Positions 1 to 11,422 of a stretch of DNA of 64,000 bases are shown piece after piece. Under the pieces are notes generated by a model, which saw nothing but the letters and a program-made list of their open reading frames with translations, had not been told where the DNA came from and searched no databases. Source of the DNA: Camarhynchus parvulus (lineage: Eukaryota; Chordata; Aves; Passeriformes; Thraupidae); assembly GCF_901933205.1 (NCBI RefSeq), contig NC_044574.1, forward strand, positions 18,151,733-18,215,732, read 5' to 3'. How positions within the stretch are numbered: the first letter of the stretch is position 1; every line of letters starts with the position of its first letter. Position numbers and translations under genes: made by a program.

Positions 1-3000
1 GACAATGTAATTAGGTACAATAAAATGACCCATTTCTGTTCAAAAAAATCTCTTCACACTCGTGACATATTGCTAGTTTACTTTTCCTCCACAATTCTTT
101 CTTTTGTCAGGTGTTAAGAATGCTAAGTGATCACTCAGGGATTGTATTACAGGATGAGCCTAAGATGCTGACACCTAACGATGGTGTCAGCCCAGGCTGT
201 CCCTTTCTTTTGCTCTTCAACACTGAACACCAGCTAATTGACGTGACAAAATTACAGGAATCAGACAGCTAATCAGGACACCAAAACCAATCACCAGTGT
301 AATACAGAAAACTTCATTCACATATATGGTCCAGTGTAAGCAAGTAAGGGTTTCCCTTCCACACTTCTGCAAATCCTTGCTCCAAAACAAAACAGCTTCT
401 TATTCCTGAGTATTGTGGTGTAAGAATAGCCAGCAGCACTCATATGGTAAATGGCAGGTTGTTTGGGTTTCTTTTAAAGGAACCTATTAGGCAGGTTGCC
501 TTTGAAGTTGTCCTTTCAAATCATGTCTTTTGAGTGCTCAATACACTATTGTATGCATTTATCAAATTCTGACTGCAATTATAAAAAGTAGATTAATTTC
601 TAATCAGAAGTGCCTGTAATGTTAATTTATATCTTATTTCAGCAGCAAGAGTTCTTTTTGTCAAATTGAGTAAATTTAAGTGCCTCCTGATTTTTAATGA
701 AATATAGTCCCTACTGTATATTAAGATACAGATTTTTTGAGTGCTGAGAGTTAGAACTGAGGAATAGAACTGTGTAAAAATCATTATATTTATTTTTCAG
801 AGAGATTGGAAATTGATCTTGACAGATCAATTATCTAGGACTCCTAGGCTGATCCTAGTGCTATCGAAGTAAATGAAAAGCCTTTCACTGATTCAAGTGA
901 TATCAAATTGGGAGTTTCTCCACCAGCTTCAGAGCAGCTCATCATGCTCCAGGTCCCCACTGTGAAAAAATTTCAGCTAAGTTCAAATCTCAAAGTAAGA
1001 AAGTGAACTAGCAGGAAAAATAACACCAGCAAGACAAACAAACAAGCAAAAAAAAGAACTTAAAAAAGGCAACAGCAAAACATTGCCAAGTTACACTTTG
1101 GAAAAAAAATAATCAAGTGAATCTGGGTATCCCCTTAGCATGACTTTTTTCAGTAATACTTTTATCTAGTAGACTCTAAACAGAGATGATCATAAACCAT
1201 GCAGATAATTGCTCCTGCTAGGCTTCTCTGCCAAACCACACCTCACAGCTTCTAACATAAAAGGTGTCTTTGAGCTAGAAAGCTAAGGCAGAGCACTATT
1301 CTGGTACTTACGGCATCATCTCCAAGAAACAAATAAATACTCAGGCAAGCTAATGCTAAGGAAAAGCATTTACTTGAAAGGCCAAAAGGCACTTATCCAC
1401 TGAGAAGAAGTATCCAAATTTTGGTATCAGGCGATTTCCACCATACTAGGGAGACATACACACACAGCTGTGATAATTCATTGTGTAGAAAATGAAAATG
1501 GCAGAAGGGAGCCAAATGAAACCATGCTCCGAATTCAGCTTTTCACAGCCACTTTCTGAGAGGAAAAGAGAAAAATTACTGTGTCCCTTCTAGAATACTA
1601 AGAAAAGGCATTATTGGGCAAGAAAGTGTGTACCAGTGTTTTTTCCCAATGGCATTTCAAGTCTCTCACAGGTGGTGGGATGAATGGTGTGAGAGCCAGC
1701 CCTCGAGCCTAGGGTGTCCATGGGCTGGTTTGGCTGCCTGACCCCAGCCCTCCAGCAGGAACGTTTTCAGCAAGTCCATCTGGTGGGGCACACTGCTGAG
1801 CCTTGCAGCTTATAAAGCTGACAATGAAGCTGGAAGTGTTGCTGTTTCTAACAGGGAATGCCTCCTTTAATAATAGCATGCCAGAAGAAAACCTGATATT
1901 TGCTGTTAGCTGCTCCACTTTCATGCTTTAAACAGACATTCAAGTGCGCTGACATTCAAGAACAGAAAGTTGAGCGGACACCAGTCCTCATCACAGCAAT
2001 TTCAATTAGTTTTGTACAAGTTTCAACATTCAAACACCCCAGAGAAAGCAGAGGATGTGACAAAGAGGACTCTGTTAAACAATTAATGTCACTTTCCATT
2101 ATTGCTTCAGTCCCAATTTACAGAGCAAATAAATCAAAGTCACCACAGATGAAGCACACTAGCTGGCTAACACATGTCTATTCACAAACGACATGGCAGG
2201 AGGAACACATTAGTCAAGAAAATGACATTGCTAGATAACCTCTTAAAGGTTTAACTATGCTATTGCTAAATAATTGTCCTAAATCACTGTTTATAAAGAA
2301 ACACAATTATTAGATACAGCAGAAATGGTGCTGAGGAGAGATGCAGAGGGAGAGATGGTTGGGTACATCAACGTCTGAGCAATAATCACTGAAGCAGCAG
2401 CTTCCTCCTTTGCTGTTGCAGTCTGAGTCTTGGTGTTGACAGCACTGGGAAGAAGCAACACCATGGCCAAATGCAGGCTCTTTCACAGTTTCAGCACTGT
2501 CACTGCAGAAGTTCACATTTCAGACTGGCATCCAACCTGCTCACCACACAGGCTGGGTGGAACAGGACGAGCAGAGCACCCTCCACCTCTGCCAAGCCCA
2601 GAGGATGTGCTGTGTGCTCTCTGGAACTGACTCCACTCTGTCCCTAACTTCAAGCAGGGTCTCACAAGAAGGATTTGCTTCTCTTTATAGGAGCAGATCC
2701 TAGGTCTTCAGACTACCTAAATGAACTACAGTGTGTAAGAAGAAGGACCAGAGGATAATCTCAAATGTAAAGCCGCGCGGCAAATGCAATTAGTAAACTT
2801 TTATGAAAACAAATCATAATGACTACATATTGCTAACTTGCTTTTTTAATGCAGAAGCAGTTATGCATCACTTCCAAATCACACTGCTATGTTAGCATAA
2901 AGACATTGGGGCCAGATATGTTTTGATCCCGATAATTTTCACCCAGACGAAGGAGGCAAGGAACACAAGCATGCCGAATGAATGCACATACTTCTGTGTT

Positions 3001-3639
3001 TCTGACAACAGAAATTTCCAGCATATCCAGAATGCCATTAGCTCTGACAGGAAATAAAATCTGACATTTTTGTCACTCTTTATGGGTGAATGCAACAGAC
3101 GTAAACTGTGAGAACATCAACCAATCTTCAATCATGAGTCCATCTAGGAGTCCAAAGACCATAGAAAGTTTCTAACTGTGCTCTTCTCTGCTTTTACATG
3201 TTTTGCTCTAATACTTTAATACTTCCACAGGACTAAAAATAATTCTCTGTCTGAAAACACTGTAATAGCTGTGTAACAATCTAATTGCATTTCTGCCTTC
3301 AGTAAAATGTCTCCAGAGATATTCTCTCTTTGGTCAGTGAAATGAGTTGATAATTTACCCACGCAAAGGTATTTAAATCCTCTACCCCTGATGATTCCTT
3401 CTCTTTTGCTTATTCTGACTATTGATGGAGCTGGGCTCACCCTGTGGTTAGCATTTTACGTCTGTAATTCCTGTTACTTGTCAGCAATCCACAGAGGCCA
3501 AAGATTGAGCTGTAACAGAAGCTTGTCCATGCTGTCATTCACAGGCATCCCTTTAGGGTGCATATAGGGAGCAATGCTGTAATTTATCCTTAAATTTTCT
3601 TCCTTTAAAAAAAATCATGCAACATTTAAAAATCTCTGT
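1..3639. other. Intron 2 sequence, nothing recognised
   Basis: AT-rich single-copy-looking DNA with short A-rich runs (1020-1075) and one isolated GC palindrome (GCCGCGCGGC, 2772-2781). No exon, RNA gene or mobile element is recognisable. Confidence 0.6.
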
Positions 3640-5288
3640 CATTACCATCAGATTGGGTTACAGAAAACCTAGAAAAACTTGAAATCCATAAGTCCATAGG
3701 CCCTGACAGAACGCATCAATGAATGCTGGAGAGAGCTGGCACACGTCATAGTGAGGCTGCTTCTGGTCATCTTTGAAAGGTCATGGAGATCAGGAGAGGT
3801 TTTTGAGGACTGCAAGAAAGCAAATGTCACCCCAGCCTTCAAAAATGGCAAGGAGTCATGAGTGGCATCATGACTGGTGTTCCACAAGGTTCAATATGGG
3901 GCCCGGTATTGGCCCACTCAGCAACAACGAGGCCAGTCAGCCTCACCTCAATCCCAAAAAAGGTGATGGAGCACCTCATTCTGGAGGCCACCTATAACCA
4001 CATGGATGACACAAAGGCAATCAGAGGTAGTCAAGCATGGTTTCACTAAAGATAGGTAAATCATGATTGACCAACCTGACTGCCTTCCATGATACAAAAA
4101 CTACCTGGATGGATAAGGGGAGAGCACTACCTTGACTTCAGCAAGGCTTTTGACACTGTCTCTCACAACATCCTCATAGGCAAACTCAGGAAGTATGGGC
4201 TGGATGAGCGGACAACAAGGTCGACTGAGAACTGGCTGAACAGCAGATTCCAGAGGGTGGTAATCAGTGGCATGGGCTCTAGTTGGAGGCCTGTCACAAG
4301 TGGTGTCCCCCAAGGTTCAATACTGAGCCCAGTACTGTTTAATTTATTCATCAGTGACTTGCATGAATGCTCAGATGCCTCCTCAGCAAGCTCATGGATG
4401 ACACAAAGCGGGTAGAAGCTTTGGATTGATCCCCCTGAGTGCTGTGCAGCCCTTCAGGAGGACCTGGGCAGGCTGGAGAGACAGGCAGGAAGGGACCATT
4501 TGAAATTCAACTTTGCATTCAAAGGCAAATGCAGGATCCTGCACCTGGGGAACAATAACCCCAGGGACCAGCACATGCTTGGGGCCAAACTGCTGGAAAG
4601 CAGCTCTGCAAAGAAGGACCTGGTGGACACCAAGTGTCTATAGGCCAGCAATGTCCTTGTGGCCAGGAGGGCCAGTGGTACCCTGGGGTGCATTAGGGAG
4701 AGCATTGCCATCAGGTTGAGGGAGGTGATCCAGCCCCTCTACTCAGCCCTAGTGAAGCTCATCTGGAGTTCTGTGTCCAGTTCTGGGCTCCTCAGTACAA
4801 GAGAGACATGGAGCTCCTGGAACAGGCCCAGAGGAGGGTGACAAAGATGCTGAAGGGCCTGGAACATGTTTTGCTCTGTTATGAGGACAGGCTGAGGGAG
4901 CTGGGCCTGTTCAGCCTTGAGAAGACACAACTGGGAGGGGAGCTCATCAATGTCTGTCAGCACCCGAAGGGAGGGGTGGCAGGAGGAAGGAGCCAGGCTC
5001 TGCTCAGTGGAGCCAAGCAACAGGACAAGAGGCAGTGGGCAGAAACTGATGCCCAAAACTTTCTACCTGAACATGAGGAAGAACTTCTTTACTCTGTGAA
5101 GGGCAGAGTACTGGAAGAGGTTGCCCAGAGAGGCTTTGTAGTTTAGTTTCTGTCACTGGAAACATTCAAGAACTGTCTGGACACAATCCTGTGCCATGTG
5201 CTCTAGGATGGTCCTGCTTGAGCAGGGAGGTTGGTCCAGCTGACCTTCTGTGGTCCCTTCCAACCCAACTATCTCTGTTTCTGTGATC
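3640..5288 (+). mobile_element. CR1 (chicken repeat 1) LINE, 5'-truncated and degenerate
   Basis: About 1.65 kb of a non-LTR retrotransposon runs antisense to PPARGC1A. Recognisable pieces in order are: a segment reading EKLEIHKSIGP-like then VTPAFKNGK (about 3660-3855); RPVSLTSIP, KVMEHLILEA and IRGSQ (about 3925-4035); the reverse-transcriptase core [16 protein letters not shown] (about 4130-4180) and [18 protein letters not shown] (about 4298-4350); then the C-terminal YEDRLRELGLFSLEK (about 4878-4926). It ends in the CR1-type 3' terminus CCTTCCAACCCAACTATC followed by degenerate octamer tails CTGTTTCTGTGAT. Frameshifts and stops break the frame several times, the catalytic DD motif region is disrupted, and the 5' half is missing. 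It is a dead copy. CR1 is the dominant LINE of birds and other sauropsids. Confidence 0.92.
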
Positions 5289-7159
5289 CCTTCTTGAAAA
5301 CCCTGAAGCCAGTGTGCAGATGTCCTGACTCAGGATTATCCTGTAGCTCTTTTCATCAGCACAGGTATGCTGATCCATTCCAGAAGAGGATCAAGCCCAT
5401 CTTTTAGAAAATATTTTCAGCATATTAATAGTATCTCCAACACCTTCCCTTTGGGTGACTTCTCCTCTCCCTTTCAATTGTGATTAGTGCATGCACAACT
5501 TTTGCTGACTGCATCTCAAGGAGTGAAATCAGCTAATGAATGATGATGCTCTGAAGCTTCTTTACTGACAATTTGAATAGCACATGGGCCCATTGTGATT
5601 CATACTGAAAGATCAGGGTCTAAGCTGCATTATTAATCCACAGCCCCAAGGAGCTGGGAGCAGTGGCAGCTGGCCACATCTTTGCAAAAAGCCCAGGAAA
5701 CTTTGGGACAGATCCACAGCTGGCAGAAGCTGTCACCACTCCAGCAGCCCAGCTTGGTAAGCAATTCAGAGCAGCCAGGTGTACGCCAGAACTCACAAGG
5801 GATCACCATTTCAACATATCGACTTATTTCTCCTCATCAACCTAAGATCTATTCATAGCACAATTAACAAAGAAAATAAAATATTTTACTCCAGCTGAAA
5901 ATATGAGTGATCTAAAAATACTAATACATTATGGCTCTACCTTCAAACAAACAAAATTGACTTGTGAGCACATCAGGGATTTCCAACAGGACTTAATTCC
6001 TTAATTACAAATTTTGCAGTAAGGATGTCCTTAAGATTGTCTTTTCCTTAAGAAACGAGGGGTACAGATTCATCCTTTTTTGCACATAAGGACAAAGAGG
6101 CACTGAAAAGCTCATCAACACCACTCAGGCCCTGAGCACCTCCTGTCAACAAACATGCAGGAGTAGGGGCAGATGCTGTCTCAGCACTAGCCCCACAAAC
6201 CAAGCTTTGCCACAAGAGAATAAGGAGCCACAGGCTGGACAGAAGCACTGGGAGGGTAGGAGGTGTACAGGGATTAGGATGCAGGTTGGTTGGTATTCCT
6301 AATCCTGACAGAAAAATGAGAACTGAAGTCAAGGACCATGCAATGGAAGAACTACAGCCCAAGTTTTCCCTCTTCTGGTACAGAAGGAGCCAGTCTGCCA
6401 TGGCACAGCACAGACAGAGCTCTCATGTTGATTTTGCTGCCTTTTCCATGCACTGTCCAAGGCAAGCACCTCCTTTCTCTCGACTTAGAGCTGGCTGTAC
6501 CCAGGGCCAAAGATGAATTAGTGGTCCAAGTGGTGAATCACTTGTTCCACTTTACCTGCTCACAATCAGTCCCATGCCCTTATATATCTGAAGAACTTTC
6601 TCAGCTTTTATTTTACTGTTCAACTGCTTTGCAAATCCTTAGGCATCCTGCGTTGTCTTACAGTAAAAATTCACATGATGCATTTGCATTAGAACATTTT
6701 TCCAAGGTCTGTTAGTCTGGTCCCCAAGAGACACTCCCATAATTGAAATGCTTAAGTCCAGAGCTATCAATTATCTTTAAAAACAAAATGGAGTCCCACT
6801 AGGAGAAAATTACAGCCAGATTTCTTTATATGAAGTAGAAATATGGGGATTAATTATCACCACCCCTGTGCAAATGCCTTTAGGGTATGGAAAGGAAACA
6901 AGATATTTTCTTTTCTTGAAGGAGACAGCTGTATTCATACTCCTCACATGCACCTGCAGACAAAGACCACCTGAATCCAGAGCCTGCCTTCTGATTTCAG
7001 CAGCCCCACTGCCCTTCATATGGAATGTGGACATACCTCAATTGTAGCACCAACCATTTGCCCACATTTATGTAAAAGCTTCACTCCAGCTGGATTTCTC
7101 TGGATACAGACTTGAAGTAATGTGCTGTACAACCCCAAAATTAATATTGTGATTCTAGG

Positions 7160-7190
7160 TATAATATAAATATATATATATAAATATTAT
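7160..7190. repeat. (TA)n-rich microsatellite
   Basis: Alternating AT sequence interrupted by AAAT, flanked by two near-identical 18-19 bp words, suggesting slippage or a small duplication. Confidence 0.8.
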
Positions 7191-7371
7191 GATTCAGGTA
7201 GTGCAATGCCTAATTTCCAGAGCTAGGTCCCAGAGGGGGACAAACCCCCAGCATCACTCCCAGGAACATTAGGGCAGCCACTGGAGGGGCCTGCTAAATG
7301 TCCACAGGCTAAAGGAGATGGGAGCACCAGCAGCATCCATTTTCCCTCTCGCCTCTTCAGGGTATAACAAC

Positions 7372-7440
7372 ATTAAAATAAAATAACATAAAATAATATA
7401 AAATAATATAAATAAAATAATTTTCATCATCATCATCATA
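7372..7440. repeat. AT-rich pentamer-like block followed by (CAT)5
   Basis: Repeated AAAATAA/TAAAATA words grade into five exact CAT units at 7425-7439. This is a compound microsatellite. Confidence 0.85.
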
Positions 7441-9126
7441 TTATCAACATGTTGTTTATTTCTCAGAAAGTTCTTATCTGCAGCCTTGGTAACTGAACTC
7501 AGATTGCTTTCTCTCTGTGAGATGCTCTCCTGACACTGTAGAACTGTGTCAAGCACTTGGAATTAAAGCATCACAACTCAAAACCACAGCACAGACCACT
7601 TGCAAATAGGCTTTTTAAGATCATGCACTTGGACCACTGGAAGTAATGCTGCCATAGTTCCTGTGAGATAACTACCTTTACAAGTGAAAAATCTAACCTT
7701 TCTGCTCTACCCTAAACATGTCAGTTTAAAAAAGCCTACTGAATATTCCTCTACCACAAAGTCACCATTTTTTATTACTTCTAACAAGTCGTTGCAGTTC
7801 AGAAGTTTCCATTACAGCTTGGAAATTAAGTTTATAATAAACTGAAGAACTACTAATTGATTTACTCATCTCATGAACTTGAGGATCTAGCTAGCAACCC
7901 AGGCTTTACATCTTTTGACCAAAATTCATCCACGTTTTGCAAGCCATTTCAATTTGATTTGTGTAAACTGCATCTTTCCCCTCTATCATAGTAATCTTTG
8001 ATTCTGGAGAAAAGATAAAACAAAAAACAATCTGCAAGCAAGCTGTTGTGCTATTGACTGTATTAAGAGGACCAATGACAAGATATTGTGCTGGATTCCA
8101 TTTCAGCGGTAACCCAAATATCAAAAATGTATAGTAAGTGAAACCACAGAATCTTTGCAAATGCAGTCAATTTAACTCAGTATCAAAAGGTCACGCTATT
8201 CAATTTATACTTGATCCTGAGCACAATATTGAGAAAACACTTGAAAACAAATCATCTTATCATCAGTTTGGACCTCAACATTTGCTGACTATATAGACTA
8301 ATTTGCTGATTACTAAATAAATGCTCTAACCATGTTTCTTACTAGGTTAGCTCATCAGGCGGGCTTTTTAACTTGTAAAGGACTTGACACTGTAAAGGAC
8401 CTGCATGTCTGTAGTACTGAGGCACACCATGGACTTACTATTGTGCTGATTTGTCCAGTGCTAACAAAGTCCACCTGGTCTTCATGGGTGGGGAACTGTA
8501 GCAGGGGAAGATCTGGCATGTCTTGTCCAGCCCACAATAGGCTAGGCTTGGGCTGAGCTCCACAATGAAGCACAAAACTCTCTCTGTGTTTCTGGTGGGT
8601 AAACCAAGAGCAGGGAAAGTGCAGAAGTGCAAAGGAAAGAAAGCACCTGATGAAGAGCCACAATAAAAAGAAAGGCTGTAAGTTTTTCTTCACTGTGCAA
8701 GAGTGAAGCCAGAGAAGCTGGGCTGGAGGTGAAGTTTCCTGTCTTCCAGAACTGCTGGGGCAGCACAGGTGGGCAGAGGGGCAAGTGATCTGGGCAAGGG
8801 GATGCAGGACAGGTAGCCTGACCTGCATGAGCAGCTCAGCCCAGCGTGCAAGAGGTTGGGCAGGCGGTCTCTAGCTCAGCACCCAGAAGCTTTGCCACTT
8901 GGAGCAGTAATTGGCACCTCTTACCCATCCTCCCTTCCCCACACAGAGACAGTCGCTCATGCTTGTAACAAGGTCCCGAGCAACAACTCAGACAGGGATT
9001 TTAAATTGTTATTATGTACCTAAATAATACAGAGGAGGGTAGAGAGTTAAAGATCCTGGGGCCCCAGTCTGGACAAGCTCTAATACGGAGTGGGTATTTT
9101 TTACTGCAGAAAGAAGGAAGAAGGTG

Positions 9127-9184
9127 AAGGCAGGGTACAGCATAAGGTAGAGTACAGCATAAGGCAGGGTACAGCATAAGGTAG
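9127..9184. repeat. 17-bp tandem minisatellite, about 3.3 copies
   Basis: Units AAGGCAGGGTACAGCAT (9127-9143), AAGGTAGAGTACAGCAT (9144-9160), AAGGCAGGGTACAGCAT (9161-9177) and a partial AAGGTAGC. Copies 1 and 3 are identical and copy 2 differs at two bases, so the structure may be a 34-bp dimer duplicated once. Confidence 0.92.
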
Positions 9185-11307
9185 CACGGGACTCTCATGT
9201 TGCAGAGCTTTCAGTGACAGTGTCAGCAATATTTCAGTCCAAATAGTCAAGCACTGCTTGCTCAGATTTATTTATTTACTTGATTTATGGTCCATGCCCA
9301 CACTAATCTCTCTATACACTGACATAAGATTTTTCAACATTCACATACCTTTGTAAGGCAGCATAGCATATCCTGGAGGAAAAAAATGCTACATATATTT
9401 TGCAGTGATGATTTCACACATGTAATTGATGTAAAAACTTGTTTGTCCCCTTTATCATGACAAATATCTCTAAAAACTGCGCTTGAGCGTCAGTATGGAC
9501 TTCCTTTGCCAACAAGAAGCACTATCTTGTCGCTTTTGTTCATTCTTTATTTCAGTGTTGCATTTCCTTTAGTTTTAATTATATTGGATATGTCAGTATG
9601 TCTATAATCATCCCTACTTCTATCTTGAGATTTATGACTCGAAAGAGATACAAATTTAAAGGTAAAATTGTACGTAATATAGCAGAGAAGAGTTTACACA
9701 GATTTTAAAATTTTGTTCATTTATGGGGAGACCAGTTTTGTACAAATTAAACGCACACTCAAAAATCCATTTTTAAGCTACAAAATAAGACACTCCTATC
9801 TGGTGCTTTTACTATTAGAAAATTGGAATTTAATTTGACTAGGAAATTAGCATTTGTAAAGTATCAAATTCATTAAACGCTTTTTATGATGTTTTAATTT
9901 CTCAGCGTGTTCAGCTTCATCAAGCCTAACATATGCCCATTGAACAGGTATGATAAACACAAGTCACGTCTCACAGGAAGAAAAGCACTGCTTTTCCTTA
10001 CAGTTGAATCATGAGTGGATGAGTACGTCATTAATACATCTGGACTTCCCATCATTTTTTATTGCAACTTAACTGGATGGCAGCTATCTAGTTTGAGATG
10101 GTCAAAAGAGTTTACCCAGATACAACCAAAAAACTTATTTACAAGCCTAATGATTAATTTTCTCTGTATATTTTACCTGTGTAGCTCTGTGGTATTTTTA
10201 GGTGGCACAGCAATGTTCTTCAATGTCCTCCTTGTTTGTATATACTAGCAGACATGTTGACTGACACACACACCATTTAGAGAGGTGGTTTAGATAGATA
10301 AAATAAACCTCAGGTACCTGTACTCTAAGTGTCCTAGGCTGAAAGCAATAAAGACTCCTTTATGATGAAGCACCAAATGAGAATGTGCAGATCCCACAGT
10401 AAGAAACACCCTAGCAGGTATAGGGGTAGCAGCACAGAAAACAGGTGACTTTTGTCAGGCTCTTCAGAGCGTCTTCACAGTCCCATGAAAATAAAATGAA
10501 AACCTCTCCCAGCAAGCAAATAAGTCCTCACCTCAAAAAGCAGTGATTGAACAGTGCAACCTGGTAAACCTCTACAACCACCAAGAATACTCTTCAGAAT
10601 GAGGAGATGCATCTGAATTTTCCACTGGTTAAACACCTGACTATGTTACATATCAGTTACGTATCTCCTCAATTTTTCATTCAGCTCTAAGGCTTTATTG
10701 TTCTTTTAATCCATTTTTGTATATGCAAATAGAATTATAAAGTAGAGATGGTGATTTTAAAACAGAAAACATTGAAAAAAAAATCACAGAAGAGCTATCT
10801 GTTTCAGTCTCCTCTAGGGCATGCCTGCTGTTGGCTTATTTCTAAGTTTCCTGGACTAAGTTTCCTGACTAGTCTTCACAGATCCTACTAATAAAATGGG
10901 GTTGACAATAAAATGTAAAACTAATTTGCTAGTTTACACTACCATGTCCGTTTCCCCCAGCCAGTCTGGCAGAGTTACGTAGTGCATGAATACTGTGGTG
11001 CACACTACAGTCCCCACTGCAGTTGTCTCTCCTCTATTTACTCCTTAGTCAAGACTGAATTTATTGCTCATTCTCTGCTAGTTTTTTAAAAGTCTGTATG
11101 TCCCTGATCATGTGCCCTCCATCTGTGTGATGTAAAAGACTGCAATTTTTATAGTTAGGCACTCATGTTATCCAGTCCCTTTTCCACCAGAAATGGCAAA
11201 AATCAAACTGGGCATATTTTTTTTTATCCTTTTAAAAGATGCCACTTGGCAGTCAGGTCCAGATGTACTTACTCACCAATGCACTACAGAACATTATTAA
11301 TTAGGCC
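9185..11307. other. Intron 2 sequence, nothing recognised
   Basis: AT-rich DNA with no long repeats. Open frames here lack codon bias, splice context or recognisable domains. Confidence 0.6.
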
Positions 11308-11422
11308 GTAAGTTCCTTTAGACAGGGACTTTTTGTTATTTGTTCACACAACTCCTTTCATAACCATGTCCTGTTTTACCGTTGAGCTTTGAGAAGGTGC
11401 CACAGCACCTACAATAAATAAT
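11308..11422 (+). mobile_element. Possible ancient CR1-L3/L2-type LINE 3' end
   Basis: GTAAGTTCCTTTAGACAGGG, then ACTTTTTGTT, and near the end ACAGCACCTACAATAAATAA, follow the order of the widely shared amniote LINE tail (GTAAGCTCTTTGGGGCAGGG, then ACAGCACCTAGCACAAT, then CAATA AATAAT). The middle is diverged. This rests on remembered consensus words, so confidence is modest. Confidence 0.4.

Larger units (their letters stand above)
5289..9126. other. Intron 2 sequence with AT-rich microsatellites
   Basis: No gene. AT-dinucleotide sequence lies at 7160-7190, flanked by a near-direct repeat (AATATTGTGATTCTAGGTA, then AATATTATGATTCAGGTA). An (AATAA)n-like block plus (CAT)5 lies at 7372-7440. 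The rest is unremarkable. Confidence 0.6.
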
